NCBI GenBank assembly: GCA_048497495.1
Contig: JAFHCF010000247.1
Span: forward strand, 1 to 43,155
Source: JAFHCF01 sp048497495
GTDB lineage: Bacteria; Pseudomonadota; Alphaproteobacteria; Rhizobiales; Ancalomicrobiaceae
Reading direction: 5' to 3'
DNA length: 43,155 nucleotides
Shown here one piece after another: positions 8,341 through 16,747 of the stretch; position 1 is the first letter of the stretch, and each line of letters starts with the position of its first letter. A model generated the notes under the pieces. It searched no databases. It saw only the letters and a program-made list of their open reading frames with translations, and was not told the origin of the DNA. The position numbers were made by a program, and so were the translations under genes.

Positions 8341-8369
8341 CTATATCGTTGAATTTCAGCCCTTGCCAA
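8340..8369 (-). promoter_or_regulatory. Predicted sigma-70-type promoter of iclR
   Basis: Read on the minus strand, TTGGCA (8369-8364) matches five of six -35 bases. After an 18-bp spacer comes TATAGA (8345-8340), matching four of six -10 bases. The expected start would fall around 8333, inside operator 1. This is motif matching only. Confidence 0.4.
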
Positions 8370-8430
8370 AAAGTCGTTGACAGGATGGGCCATAGATCCC
8401 ACTAGTCAAGTATAAATTCCAGTTCTGAGT

Positions 8431-8447
8431 GGTCCGTAATCTGGACC
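8431..8447. promoter_or_regulatory. Probable IclR operator 2
   Basis: GGTCC-GTAATCT-GGACC is a 5-bp inverted repeat of the same 17-bp length and consensus as operator 1 (GGTCCNTANNNTGGACY). It lies about 55 bp upstream of dctP. A TATAAA at 8411-8416 and a TTGACA at 8377-8382 are nearby but not at promoter spacing from each other, so the dctP promoter itself is not resolved. Confidence 0.5.
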
Positions 8448-8501
8448 TACTTGATCCGACGGCGGAATACCGCCGCGGACGACGAGCGAGAGGAAACGAC
8501 C

Positions 8502-9527
8502 ATGACCATCCTTACCCGCCGCACCTTCACGCGCGGCCTGATGCTCACCGCCGGCGTCGGCGCCGTGTCCGGATTCCATATCGGACGGGCTCGCGCCGCC
8601 GAGTTCACCTACAAGTTCGCCAACAATCTCTCGCCGACCCATCCGCTCAACGTGCGGCTCGCGGAGGCCGCCGAGAAGATCAAGAACGAGACCCACGGCC
8701 GGTTCGAGCTGCAGATCTTCCCGTCGAGCCAGCTCGGCTCCGACACCGACACGCTCGGCCAGATCCGCAACGGCGCGGTCGACTTCTTCACCCTCTCGGG
8801 CCTGATCCTGTCGACGCTGGTTCCCGCCGCGGCGATCAACGGCGTCGGCTTCGCCTTCGACGGCTACGACTCGGTGTGGAAGGCGATGGACGGCAAGCTC
8901 GGCGCCCACATCCGCGAGGAGATCGGCAAGAGCCGCCAGATCGTCGCGATGGAGAAGATCTGGGACAACGGTTTCCGCCAGACCACCACCTCGACCCACG
9001 CGGTCCAGACTCCGGCCGACTTCACCGGCCTCAAGCTGCGGGTGCCGCCGGCGCCGCTGTGGACCTCGATGTTCAAGGCCTTCGGCGCGGCGCCGACGAC
9101 GATCAACTTCAACGAGGTCTACTCGGCGTTGCAGTCGAAGATCGTCGACGGCCAGGAAAACCCGCTGGCGATCATCGACACCGCCAAGCTCTACGAGGTG
9201 CAGTCCTACTGCTCGACCACCAATCACATGTGGGACGGCTTCTGGCTGCTCGCCAACCGGCGCAACTGGGACGCCCTGCCGGAGGACATCCGGGTCGTCG
9301 TCGCCCGCAACTTCGACGCCTCGGCGATCGACGAGCGCGCCGACATCGTCAAGCTCACCGCGACGCTGCGCGACGGCCTCACCGCCAAGGGGATGAAGTT
9401 CAACGACGTCGACGCCAAGGCCTTCCGTGCCAAGCTGCGCGACGCCGGCTTCTACAAGGAATGGAAGGAAAAGTTCGGCGCGACCGCGTGGTCGCTCCTG
9501 GAGTCCTCGGTCGGCGCCCTGGGCTGA
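8502..9527 (+). CDS. dctP: TRAP transporter solute-binding protein (DctP family)
   Basis: A 341-residue DctP-type periplasmic binding protein of a TRAP transporter. A twin-arginine-type signal (TRRTFTRG, hydrophobic core, ARAAE cleavage near residue 33) precedes the mature chain. Family motifs include FANNLSPTHPLN near 39-50, the central GLKLRVP whose Arg180 normally forms a salt bridge with the substrate carboxylate, and NEVYSALQSKIVDGQENPL near 205-225. The ATG at 8502 follows GAGAGGA; an upstream in-frame ATG at 8451 would bury the signal peptide. It is first in an operon with dctQM and an SDR gene and diverges from iclR. It probably captures an organic acid (perhaps the one activated by the ligase at 4488-6146) and presents it to DctQM for sodium-coupled uptake. 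The ligand is unknown. Confidence 0.92.
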   Translation: MTILTRRTFTRGLMLTAGVGAVSGFHIGRARAAEFTYKFANNLSPTHPLNVRLAEAAEKIKNETHGRFELQIFPSSQLGSDTDTLGQIRNGAVDFFTLSGLILSTLVPAAAINGVGFAFDGYDSVWKAMDGKLGAHIREEIGKSRQIVAMEKIWDNGFRQTTTSTHAVQTPADFTGLKLRVPPAPLWTSMFKAFGAAPTTINFNEVYSALQSKIVDGQENPLAIIDTAKLYEVQSYCSTTNHMWDGFWLLANRRNWDALPEDIRVVVARNFDASAIDERADIVKLTATLRDGLTAKGMKFNDVDAKAFRAKLRDAGFYKEWKEKFGATAWSLLESSVGALG

Positions 9528-9537
9528 CGAGGACATC

Positions 9538-11448
9538 ATGGTCGCGCCCGCGTCACCTCCCCCGAACCCGCGGGGGACCGGCATCGCCGTGTCCTCCCAC
9601 GCCCCGGCGTCCGACGCCGCCTCTCGCTCGGCGCTCGGGCTGGGGGAGGCGATGCTCGGACGGCTCGTTGAAATCGCCGCCGCCCTGCTGGTGGTCGTCG
9701 AGATGGCGGTCCTCTTCGCCGGCGTGGTGTCGCGCTACGTCTTCGCGCGGCCGCTGACCTGGTCGGACGAGGTCGCCTCGACGTTGTTCCTGTGGCTGGC
9801 GATGTTCGGGGCGGCGATCGCGGTGCACCGCGACGCGCACATGCGGATGACGGCGCTGGTGTCGCGTCTGTCGGCGCCGCGCCGCGCCTTCTTCGATGCC
9901 TTCGCGGTGGCGGCGGGACTGGCGTTTCTCGCCCTCGTCGCCCCCTCGGCCTTCGAATACGTCTACGAGGAGAGCTTCATCACCACCTCGGCGCTGGAGA
10001 TCTCGGGCTCCTGGCGCGCCGCGGCGTTTCCCGTCGGCGTGGTGCTGATGGCGATCTTCGCGGTGACGCGGCTGTTCGGGCGCCTGGCCTTGCGCGACGC
10101 GCTCACCGCGCTCGCGGTGGCCGCCGCGATCATCCTCGCCTTCCGTCTGCTGGGGCCGGCCTTCAAGGGGCTCGGACAGGCCAATCTGCTGATCTTCTTC
10201 GTCGGCGGGGTGATGGTCGCGGTCTTCGCCGGGGTGCCGATCGGCTTCGCCTTCGCGCTCTCCACCTTCGGCTTCATCGCGCTGACGACCCGGGTGCCGA
10301 CCATGGTGATGGTCGGGCGCATGGACGAGGGCATGAGCCACCTGATCCTGCTCGCCGTGCCGCTCTTCGTCTTCCTCGGCCTCCTGATCGAGATGACCGG
10401 CATGGCCAAGGCGATGGTCGCCTTCCTCGCCTCCCTGATCGGACACGTGCGCGGCGGCCTCTCCTATGTGCTGGTGGCGGCGATGTATCTGGTCTCCGGC
10501 ATCTCCGGGGCCAAGGCCGCCGACATGGCGGCGGTGGCGCCGGGGCTCTTCCCCGAGATGATCAAGCGCGGGGCGAAGCCCGGCGATCTGGTGGCGCTGC
10601 TCGCCGCGACCGGGGCGCAGACCGAGACCATTCCGCCGTCGATCGTGTTGATCACCATCGGTTCGGTGACCGGGGTCTCGATCGCCGCGCTGTTCACCGG
10701 CGGCATGCTGCCGGGGCTGGTGCTGGCGGTCGGGCTCTGTCTGGTGGTGGCGCGCCGAGCGCGGTCGGAATCGGTGCCGACGACGCCGCGCGCTTCCGCG
10801 CCCGAGATCCTGCGCAGCTTCGTGGTGGCGCTGCCGGCGCTGGCGCTGCCCTTCATCATCCGCGCCGCGGTGGTGGAAGGGGTGGCGACGGCGACCGAGG
10901 TCTCGACCATCGGCATCGTCTATTCGATCTTCGCGGGCCTGGTGATCTACCGCTGTTTCGACCGGCGGCGGCTGATGCCGATGCTGGTGGAGACGGCCAA
11001 GCTCTCGGGCTCGATCCTGTTCATCATCGGCGCCGCCTCGGCGATGGCCTGGGGCCTGACCCAATCGGGCTTCTCGCGGACGCTCGCCACCGCGATGACC
11101 GGGCTTCCGGGCGGGGCGACGATGTTCATGATCGTCTCGATCGTCGCCTTCGTGGTGCTCGGCAGCGTGCTCGAGGGCATCCCGGCGATCGTGCTGTTCG
11201 GGCCGTTGCTCTTCCCCGTCGCCCGCATCGTCGGGATCCACGAGGTCCACTACGCCATGGTGGTGATCCTGGCGATGGGCATCGGCCTCTTCGCCCCGCC
11301 CTTCGGCGTCGGCTACTACGCGGCCTGCGCCATCGGCCGGGTCGATCCGGATCTCGGCATGCGGCCGATCCTCGCCTATCTGGCGGCGCTCGCCGTCGGC
11401 ATCGTGGTGGTGGCGGCGGTGCCGTGGATCTCCATCGGTTTCCTGTGA
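9538..11448 (+). CDS. TRAP transporter fused small and large membrane subunits (DctQ-DctM)
   Basis: A 636-residue fusion of both TRAP membrane subunits. After a short Pro/Ser-rich leader, about residues 45-205 form the four-helix DctQ-like domain (VVSRYVFARPLTWSDEVA near 70, the typical DctQ motif). From about 215 the DctM domain carries some 12 membrane spans, with GVPIGFAFALS, ISGAKAADMAAVAP, ATGAQTETIPPSIVLITIGS and a GLFAPPFGVGYYAAC element near the end, all regular DctM signatures. Fusion is a known variant of the family, as in HiSiaQM. The start at 9538 has GAGGA six bases upstream and lies 10 bp after the dctP stop; a longer frame overlaps dctP and is rejected. It should move the DctP-delivered carboxylate across the inner membrane with sodium. 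Confidence 0.92.
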   Translation: MVAPASPPPNPRGTGIAVSSHAPASDAASRSALGLGEAMLGRLVEIAAALLVVVEMAVLFAGVVSRYVFARPLTWSDEVASTLFLWLAMFGAAIAVHRDAHMRMTALVSRLSAPRRAFFDAFAVAAGLAFLALVAPSAFEYVYEESFITTSALEISGSWRAAAFPVGVVLMAIFAVTRLFGRLALRDALTALAVAAAIILAFRLLGPAFKGLGQANLLIFFVGGVMVAVFAGVPIGFAFALSTFGFIALTTRVPTMVMVGRMDEGMSHLILLAVPLFVFLGLLIEMTGMAKAMVAFLASLIGHVRGGLSYVLVAAMYLVSGISGAKAADMAAVAPGLFPEMIKRGAKPGDLVALLAATGAQTETIPPSIVLITIGSVTGVSIAALFTGGMLPGLVLAVGLCLVVARRARSESVPTTPRASAPEILRSFVVALPALALPFIIRAAVVEGVATATEVSTIGIVYSIFAGLVIYRCFDRRRLMPMLVETAKLSGSILFIIGAASAMAWGLTQSGFSRTLATAMTGLPGGATMFMIVSIVAFVVLGSVLEGIPAIVLFGPLLFPVARIVGIHEVHYAMVVILAMGIGLFAPPFGVGYYAACAIGRVDPDLGMRPILAYLAALAVGIVVVAAVPWISIGFL

Positions 11449-11458
11449 GGGCACGACC

Positions 11459-12262
11459 ATGGGCGAACGGTTGAAGGGACGATCGGCGATCGTCTTCGGC
11501 GCGGGGTCGTCGGGTCCGGGATGGGGCAACGGCAAGGCCGTCGCCGTCGCCTATGCCCGCGAGGGCGCCAAGGTCGCGGCGATCGATCTCACGCTCGCGG
11601 CGGCGGAGGAGACGGCGCGGATCATCGGGCAAGAAGGCGGCGAGGCGATCGCGCTTCGCTGCGACGCGACCGACCTCGCCGCGGTCGAGGCGACGGTGGC
11701 GGCGGTGATCGCCCGGTTCGGCGCGATCGACCTCCTCCACAACAACATCGGCGTCGTCTTCAACGGCGGGCCGACGGAGATCGACGAGGCGACCTTCCGG
11801 CGCGCCCTCGACATCAACGTCGGCACGGTGTTCCGCACCGCGCGGACGCTGCTGCCGCATTTCCTCGAACAGCGACGCGGCGTCATCGTCAACATCGCCT
11901 CGCTGGCGGCGATCCGCTGGACCGGCTATCCCTATTTCGCCTATTCGGTGGCCAAGGCCGCCGTGGTCCAGGCGACCCAGGCCCTGGCGCTACAATATGC
12001 GCCGCACGGCATCCGCGCCAACGCCATCCTGCCGGGGATGCTCGACACGCCGCTGATCTATGCCCAGGTCGCCGCCAATCACGCCTCGGTCGAGGACATG
12101 GTCGCCAACCGCAATCGCGCCGTGCCGATGGGGCGGATGGGCACCGCCTGGGACGTGGCGGCGGCCTCGGTGTTCCTCGCCTCCGACGAGGCCGGCTTCA
12201 TCACCGGGGTGGCGCTGCCGATCGACGGCGGCCAGAGCTGCGCCATGGTGGGGGCGCACTGA
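11459..12262 (+). CDS. SDR family oxidoreductase, third gene of the TRAP operon
   Basis: A 267-residue short-chain dehydrogenase starting 10 bp after dctQM, hence almost certainly co-transcribed. The nucleotide-binding turn is unusual, GAGSSGPGWGNGKA near residues 15-28, longer than the common TGxxxGxG. It is followed by IDLTLAA, an Asp position suggesting NAD preference. The catalytic Tyr-x3-Lys is in YSVAKAA near 160 with a Ser in NIASLAA near 145. HNNIGVV replaces the usual NNAG. The C-terminus ends ITGVALPIDGG. It probably oxidises or reduces the imported compound or an intermediate, perhaps in series with the minus-strand SDR. The substrate is not determinable from sequence. Confidence 0.88.
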   Translation: MGERLKGRSAIVFGAGSSGPGWGNGKAVAVAYAREGAKVAAIDLTLAAAEETARIIGQEGGEAIALRCDATDLAAVEATVAAVIARFGAIDLLHNNIGVVFNGGPTEIDEATFRRALDINVGTVFRTARTLLPHFLEQRRGVIVNIASLAAIRWTGYPYFAYSVAKAAVVQATQALALQYAPHGIRANAILPGMLDTPLIYAQVAANHASVEDMVANRNRAVPMGRMGTAWDVAAASVFLASDEAGFITGVALPIDGGQSCAMVGAH

Positions 12263-12270
12263 GCCCGCGC

Positions 12271-12299
12271 ATTCGTTTCGACGTTCGTTTTTCTTTCGA
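12271..12299. promoter_or_regulatory. TTCG direct-repeat cluster upstream of glpR, possible GlpR site
   Basis: Four TTCG cores occur at 12272, 12277, 12284 and 12295 in an AT-richer patch between the SDR gene and glpR. DeoR-family GlpR proteins often bind direct repeats with a TTCG core. The 161-bp gap otherwise shows nothing distinct. Confidence 0.35.
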
Positions 12300-12423
12300 T
12301 GCCATCCGAGACGAACCCATCGGCTTGACAGGCCGGCGGCGGCGGTGACTGACTGGCGCGGGCGCGGCGGGCGACGCCTCGGCCGGCGCCGACACGAGCC
12401 GCATCACGGGAAGGGGACGCGAG

Positions 12424-13221
12424 ATGGAGGACCTCACCGGCCGGCAGGGGGACATCCTCCAGATCGCCCGCGAGACGGGCCGCGTCGCGGTCGACGACCT
12501 GGCGAAACGCTTCGACGTGACGCCGCAGACGATCCGCAAGGATCTCAACGAGCTCTGCGACCGGCGCATCCTGTCGCGGATCCACGGTGGGGCGGTGATC
12601 ACCTCCGGGGTGCGCAACCTGTCCTACGAGGCGCGCCGCTTCGTCGCGACGGATGAGAAGCGCGCCATCGGGCAGGCGGCGGCGGCGCTGATCGCCAACG
12701 GCACGTCGCTGTTCATCAACATCGGCACCACCACCGAGGAAGTCGCCGAGGCGCTCGTCGGCCACGAGAACATGTTGGTGATCACCAACAATCTCAACGT
12801 CGCCATGCAGCTCAACCGCGCCACCGACTTCGAGGTGATCGTCGCCGGCGGCCCGGTGCGGGCCGGCGACGGCGCCGTCGTCGGCTCGGCGGCGGTCGAT
12901 CTGATCCGCCAGTTCAAGGTCGACACGGCGGTGATCGGCACCTCGGCGATCGACGAGGACGGATCGCTGCTCGATTTCGACTTCCGCGAGGTTCGCGTCG
13001 CCCAGGCGATCATCGAGAACGCCCGCAACGTCATCCTGGTGGCCGACCGCACCAAGCTCGAACGCACCGCCCCGGTGCGCATCGCCCACCTGTCGCAGGT
13101 CGGCACCTTCGTCACCGACCACCTGCCCTCCGAACATCTGCGCGGCCTGTGCCGGGAGAAGGGAATCCGGCTGGTCGAGACCGCGCCCGCCTCCGACACG
13201 GTGCGCGAATCGGAGGATTGA
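12424..13221 (+). CDS. glpR: DeoR family transcriptional repressor of glycerol-3-phosphate genes (GlpR)
   Basis: A 265-residue DeoR-family regulator. Residues about 5-60 form the DNA-binding winged helix (DILQIARETGRVAVDDLAKR, then DVTPQTIRKDLNELCDRRIL), ending in the family IHGGA. The C-terminal sugar-phosphate sensor domain shows FINIGTTTEEVAEAL near 98, ITNNLNVA near 120, VVGSAAVDLI near 157 and VADRTKLER near 207. The immediate downstream neighbours are glpD and glpK, so glycerol-3-phosphate is the likely inducer and this is very probably GlpR. Clusters of TTCG/CGAA motifs lie on both sides of the gene, fitting autoregulation and control of glpD. No glycerol facilitator or glycerol-3-phosphate ABC transporter gene is in the window. 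Confidence 0.9.
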   Translation: MEDLTGRQGDILQIARETGRVAVDDLAKRFDVTPQTIRKDLNELCDRRILSRIHGGAVITSGVRNLSYEARRFVATDEKRAIGQAAAALIANGTSLFINIGTTTEEVAEALVGHENMLVITNNLNVAMQLNRATDFEVIVAGGPVRAGDGAVVGSAAVDLIRQFKVDTAVIGTSAIDEDGSLLDFDFREVRVAQAIIENARNVILVADRTKLERTAPVRIAHLSQVGTFVTDHLPSEHLRGLCREKGIRLVETAPASDTVRESED

Positions 13222-13226
13222 ACGGG

Positions 13227-13306
13227 TTCGGATTCGGTTCGCTTCATTCGATCGATATTTCGATTGAACATGAAACGAAGCAGTGATACGAAAATTTCGA
13301 CACGAA
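13227..13306. promoter_or_regulatory. Cluster of TTCG/CGAA motifs before glpD, probable GlpR operators
   Basis: The 146-bp glpR-glpD gap has TTCG at 13227, 13233, 13238, 13247, 13259 and 13296, and CGAA at 13276, 13289 and 13303. It includes CGAAA-A-TTTCG at 13289-13299. This density, in the stretch where a glpD promoter would lie, suggests several repressor half-sites. The operator assignment rests on context. Confidence 0.45.
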
Positions 13307-13367
13307 ACGCGCATGGCCTCCGCGCGGCGTCGCCGCGCGGATCGCCTCGTGACGAAGGAGACTTTCC

Positions 13368-14912
13368 ATGGATGAGGTCTACGACCTCGCCGTGATCGGC
13401 GGTGGCATCAACGGTTGCGGGATCGCGCGCGACGCGGCCGGCCGGGGGCTCTCCGTCCATCTCTGCGAAATGAACGATCTGGCGAGCGGCACCTCGTCCT
13501 GGTCGACGAAACTGGTGCACGGCGGCCTGCGCTACCTCGAGTATTACGATTTTCGCCTGGTGCGCGAGGCCCTGATCGAGCGCGAGGTTCTGTGGCGCGC
13601 CGCCCCGCACATCATCGAACCGCTGCGCTTCGTGCTGCCGCATCACGCGGGCCTTCGCCCCGCCTGGCTGCTGCGCCTCGGCCTCTTCATCTACGACCAC
13701 CTGGGCGGACGGCGCCTGTTGCCGCCGACCCGGACGCTCGACCTGACGCGCGACGAGGCCGGCGCCCCCTTGCGCCCGGGCCTCTTCACCAAGGGGTTCG
13801 AATATTCCGACTGCCGCGTCGACGACGCGCGCCTGGTGGTCCTCAACGCCCGCGACGCCGCCGATCGCGGCGCCCGGATCGAGACCCGCGCCAAGGTGGT
13901 CTCGGCCCTCCGCTCGGCCGACGGCTGGACGCTGACGGTGACGGACACCCTATCGGGCGAGACCCGGACGATCCGCGCCAAGGCGCTGGTCAACGCCGCC
14001 GGCCCGTGGGTGGCGCAAGTGCTGACCGACGCCGTCCATTCGAGGGCGAAGGCGAATGTCCGCCTCGTCCAGGGCTCGCACATCGTGGTGCGCCGGCTCT
14101 ACGACCACGACCGCTGCTACCTCTTCCAGAACGGCGACGGGCGCATCGTCTTCGCCATCCCCTACGAGCGCGACTTCACCCTGATCGGCACCACCGATCT
14201 CGACTACGAGGGCGACCCGGCCGAGGTTCACGCATCCGAGGCCGAGATCGACTATCTGTGCGCGGCGGCGAGCGAGTACTTCACCCGCGCCGTGACCCGC
14301 GACGACGTGGTGTGGACCTATTCGGGTGTGCGCCCGCTCTACGACGACGGCGCGAGCGAGGCCAAGGCGGCGACCCGCGACTATGTCTTCGATCTCGACG
14401 AGACGGTCGCCGGCGCGCCGCTCCTGTCGATCTTCGGCGGCAAGATCACCACCTATCGCCGGCTCGCCGAGGCGGCCTTGCGCAAACTGGCCCGCCATCT
14501 GCCCGATCGCGGCAAGCCGTGGACCGCGACCGCGCCGCTTCCCGGCGGCGACTTCCCCGTCACCGAGCGCCCGCGCCTCGCGGCCGAACTGCGAGCCCGC
14601 CACCCCTTCCTCGACGAGACCACCGCCGACCGCCTGATCGCGGCCTATGGCAACGACGCCGCCAAGATCCTCGGCACGGCCGCCCGCCGCGAGGACCTCG
14701 GGCGCGATTTCGGCGCCGGTCTCAGCGAGGCCGAGGTTCGCCATCTGATGGACGCGGAATGGGCCGTCGACGCCGACGACGTGTTGTGGCGGCGTTCGAA
14801 ACTCGGCCTGCGCATCGGCCAGGACGGGCGCGCCGAACTCGAGGGCTTCATGGCCGCGCGGCGGGCCGCCGCCGACGACGCGACGAAGGCGGGCGCGGGA
14901 CAGGCGGTGTGA
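13368..14912 (+). CDS. glpD: Aerobic glycerol-3-phosphate dehydrogenase
   Basis: A 514-residue FAD-dependent enzyme that oxidises sn-glycerol 3-phosphate to dihydroxyacetone phosphate at the inner membrane and passes electrons to ubiquinone. The N-terminal FAD-binding dinucleotide fold is clear (YDLAVIGGGINGCGIARDAA near 5-24, LCEMNDLASGTS near 34). It is followed by KLVHGGLRYLEYYDF near 47 and VNAAGPWV near 207. Substrate-domain motifs include FAIPYERDFTLIGTTD near 260, YSGVRPLYDD near 320 and FGGKITTYRRLAEAAL near 360, all standard for GlpD. The length is normal. It lies between glpR and glpK. AAGGAG stands upstream of the ATG. The TTCG-rich gap before it suggests GlpR repression. Confidence 0.96.
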   Translation: MDEVYDLAVIGGGINGCGIARDAAGRGLSVHLCEMNDLASGTSSWSTKLVHGGLRYLEYYDFRLVREALIEREVLWRAAPHIIEPLRFVLPHHAGLRPAWLLRLGLFIYDHLGGRRLLPPTRTLDLTRDEAGAPLRPGLFTKGFEYSDCRVDDARLVVLNARDAADRGARIETRAKVVSALRSADGWTLTVTDTLSGETRTIRAKALVNAAGPWVAQVLTDAVHSRAKANVRLVQGSHIVVRRLYDHDRCYLFQNGDGRIVFAIPYERDFTLIGTTDLDYEGDPAEVHASEAEIDYLCAAASEYFTRAVTRDDVVWTYSGVRPLYDDGASEAKAATRDYVFDLDETVAGAPLLSIFGGKITTYRRLAEAALRKLARHLPDRGKPWTATAPLPGGDFPVTERPRLAAELRARHPFLDETTADRLIAAYGNDAAKILGTAARREDLGRDFGAGLSEAEVRHLMDAEWAVDADDVLWRRSKLGLRIGQDGRAELEGFMAARRAAADDATKAGAGQAV

Positions 14913-15066
14913 GCCGCGCCCGCGACCTCGCGGCTCGGCCGGCCGGTCGGAGCGAGCGCCGCGCCATCTTGCCGCCCGCCCTCGAACGCGGCAGGCTCGA
15001 CACGCGATCGCGGATCGTCGGCCGGACGTCCGCCATCCGCCGCATCATCCCTCGGGGGCCCGCGTC

Positions 15067-16563
15067 ATGACCAGCCACATCCTCGCCGTCGATCAGGGCA
15101 CCACCTCGTCGCGCGCCATCGTCTTCCGCGACGACCTGTCGATCGCGGGAATCGCGCAGGAGGAATTCCCCCAGCACTATCCGGCGTCCGGCTGGGTCGA
15201 GCACGACCCGGAAGACCTCTGGCGCACCACCGTCTCGACGATGAACCGGGCGCTGGCGGCGGCGGAGGTCGGCGCCGCCGACATCGCGGCGATCGGCATC
15301 ACCAATCAACGCGAGACGACGATCGTCTGGGACCGCGCCGACGGACGCGCCATCCATCCGGCGATCGTCTGGCAGGACCGCCGCACGGCGGACGTCTGCG
15401 CCCGGCTGAAGGCGGAGGGCAACGAGCCGATGGTCGCGGCCCGCACAGGCCTGCTGCTCGATCCCTATTTCTCCGGCACCAAGATCGCCTGGATCCTCGA
15501 TCACGTCCCCGGCGCGCGCCCGTTGGCGGAGGCTGGGCGGCTCGCCTTCGGCACCGTCGACAGTTTCCTGCTGTGGCGCCTGACCGGCGGCGAGGTCCAT
15601 GCCACCGACGCCACCAACGCCTCGCGCACCCTGCTCTACGACATCCATCGCGGTTGCTGGGACGCGGATCTGTGCCGATTGCTGCGCGTGCCCATGGCGA
15701 TGCTGCCGGAGGTGCGCGACTGCGCCGCCGACTACGGCACCACGGCCTCCGACATTCTCGGCCGGCCGGTGGCGGTGCGCGGCATCGCCGGCGACCAGCA
15801 GGCGGCGACCGTCGGGCAGGCGTGTTTCACGCCGGGCATGATGAAGGCGACCTACGGCACCGGCTGTTTCGCCCTGCTCAACACCGGCACGACGCCGGTC
15901 GTCTCCAAGAACCGGCTGTTGACCACCATCGCCTATCAGTTGGACGGCCGGCCGACCTATGCGTTGGAAGGGGCGATCTTCATCGCCGGCGCGGCGGTGC
16001 AGTGGCTGCGCGACGGGCTCGGGCTGATCGGCGCGGCGGCGGAGGCCGGGGTGCTCGCCGCGACCGCCGATCCCGCCCAGGAGGTCTATCTGGTGCCGGC
16101 CTTCGTCGGCCTCGGGGCGCCCTATTGGGACCCGGAGGCGCGCGGCGCGCTCTACGGCATCTCGCGGGGGACGACCCGGCGGGAACTGGCGCGGGCGGCG
16201 CTGGAGAGCGTCGGCTACCAGACCCGCGACCTGATCGAGGCGATGCGGGGGGACTGGGCGCAGTCGGCCGACACGGTGTTGCGCGTCGACGGCGGCATGA
16301 CCGCCTCCGACTGGACCATGCAGTTCCTCGCCGACATCCTCGACGCGCCGGTCGACCGCCCGGTGGTGATGGAGACGACGGCCCTCGGCGCCGCCTATCT
16401 CGCCGGGCTTTCGAGCGGCGTCCTGCCGGAGCCGGCGACCTTCGCGAGGACATGGCGGTTGGAGCGCCGCTTCACCCCGCATCTGGACGCCGACGGCCGC
16501 GACCGCAAATGGCGCGGCTGGCGGCGGGCGGTGGCGCGGACCACGGCGCGCGACGAGCTCTGA
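15067..16563 (+). CDS. glpK: Glycerol kinase
   Basis: A 498-residue FGGY-family kinase that phosphorylates glycerol with ATP to sn-glycerol 3-phosphate, the substrate of GlpD. The N-terminal phosphate-binding loop DQGTTSSRAI starts at Asp9. Other signatures are GITNQRETTIVWDR near 78, IVWQDRRT near 99, YFSGTKIAWILDHV near 135, the ATP-side GDQQAA near 242, KATYGTGCF near 260, and the second FGGY region near 400 (LRVDGGMTASDWTMQFLADI). The length and order are normal. It starts 154 bp after glpD; that gap shows no gene and no clear terminator, so the two may share a transcript. No facilitator gene accompanies it, so glycerol entry must be encoded elsewhere. Confidence 0.96.
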   Translation: MTSHILAVDQGTTSSRAIVFRDDLSIAGIAQEEFPQHYPASGWVEHDPEDLWRTTVSTMNRALAAAEVGAADIAAIGITNQRETTIVWDRADGRAIHPAIVWQDRRTADVCARLKAEGNEPMVAARTGLLLDPYFSGTKIAWILDHVPGARPLAEAGRLAFGTVDSFLLWRLTGGEVHATDATNASRTLLYDIHRGCWDADLCRLLRVPMAMLPEVRDCAADYGTTASDILGRPVAVRGIAGDQQAATVGQACFTPGMMKATYGTGCFALLNTGTTPVVSKNRLLTTIAYQLDGRPTYALEGAIFIAGAAVQWLRDGLGLIGAAAEAGVLAATADPAQEVYLVPAFVGLGAPYWDPEARGALYGISRGTTRRELARAALESVGYQTRDLIEAMRGDWAQSADTVLRVDGGMTASDWTMQFLADILDAPVDRPVVMETTALGAAYLAGLSSGVLPEPATFARTWRLERRFTPHLDADGRDRKWRGWRRAVARTTARDEL

Positions 16564-16576
16564 GCCCGGTTCGGCA

Positions 16577-16639
16577 TTCGCCGAAATCGCGAGATCGGGA
16601 GACGGACCGGATTTCGGCGAAGGGGCCGCGCGAGCCCCT
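16577..16639. terminator. Two adjacent stem-loops after glpK
   Basis: The first has perfect 12-bp arms, TTCGCCGAAATC (16577-16588) and GATTTCGGCGAA (16610-16621), around a 21-nt loop. The second follows at once: AGGGGC (16621-16626) and GCCCCT (16634-16639) around 7 nt. Neither has a T-tract, so they are not textbook intrinsic terminators. They could mark the glpK transcript end or be RNA-stability structures before the kdp operon. Confidence 0.4.
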
Positions 16640-16747
16640 CGGTCCGACGACCACCCGCCGACGATCGTCGACCCGAGCATTATGAAATCACTATGGCGAC
16701 GACCCTCCTTCCCGATCGATCCCTGATGCGGTTCGGGAGGACTATCC

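Noticed and set aside
8377..8405. TTGACA as the -35 box of dctP
   Set aside because: At 16-18 bp spacing the -10 candidates match at most two or three of six bases; TATAAA is 28 bp away.
9553..11535. 660-codon minus-strand frame opposite dctQM
   Set aside because: Shadow of a GC-rich gene: translation is Arg/His/Asp-rich with no domain, and dctQM is certain.
16640..16747. KdpE binding site before the kdp genes
   Set aside because: An AT-rich patch is present (16679-16694) but no convincing paired motif could be fixed by eye.
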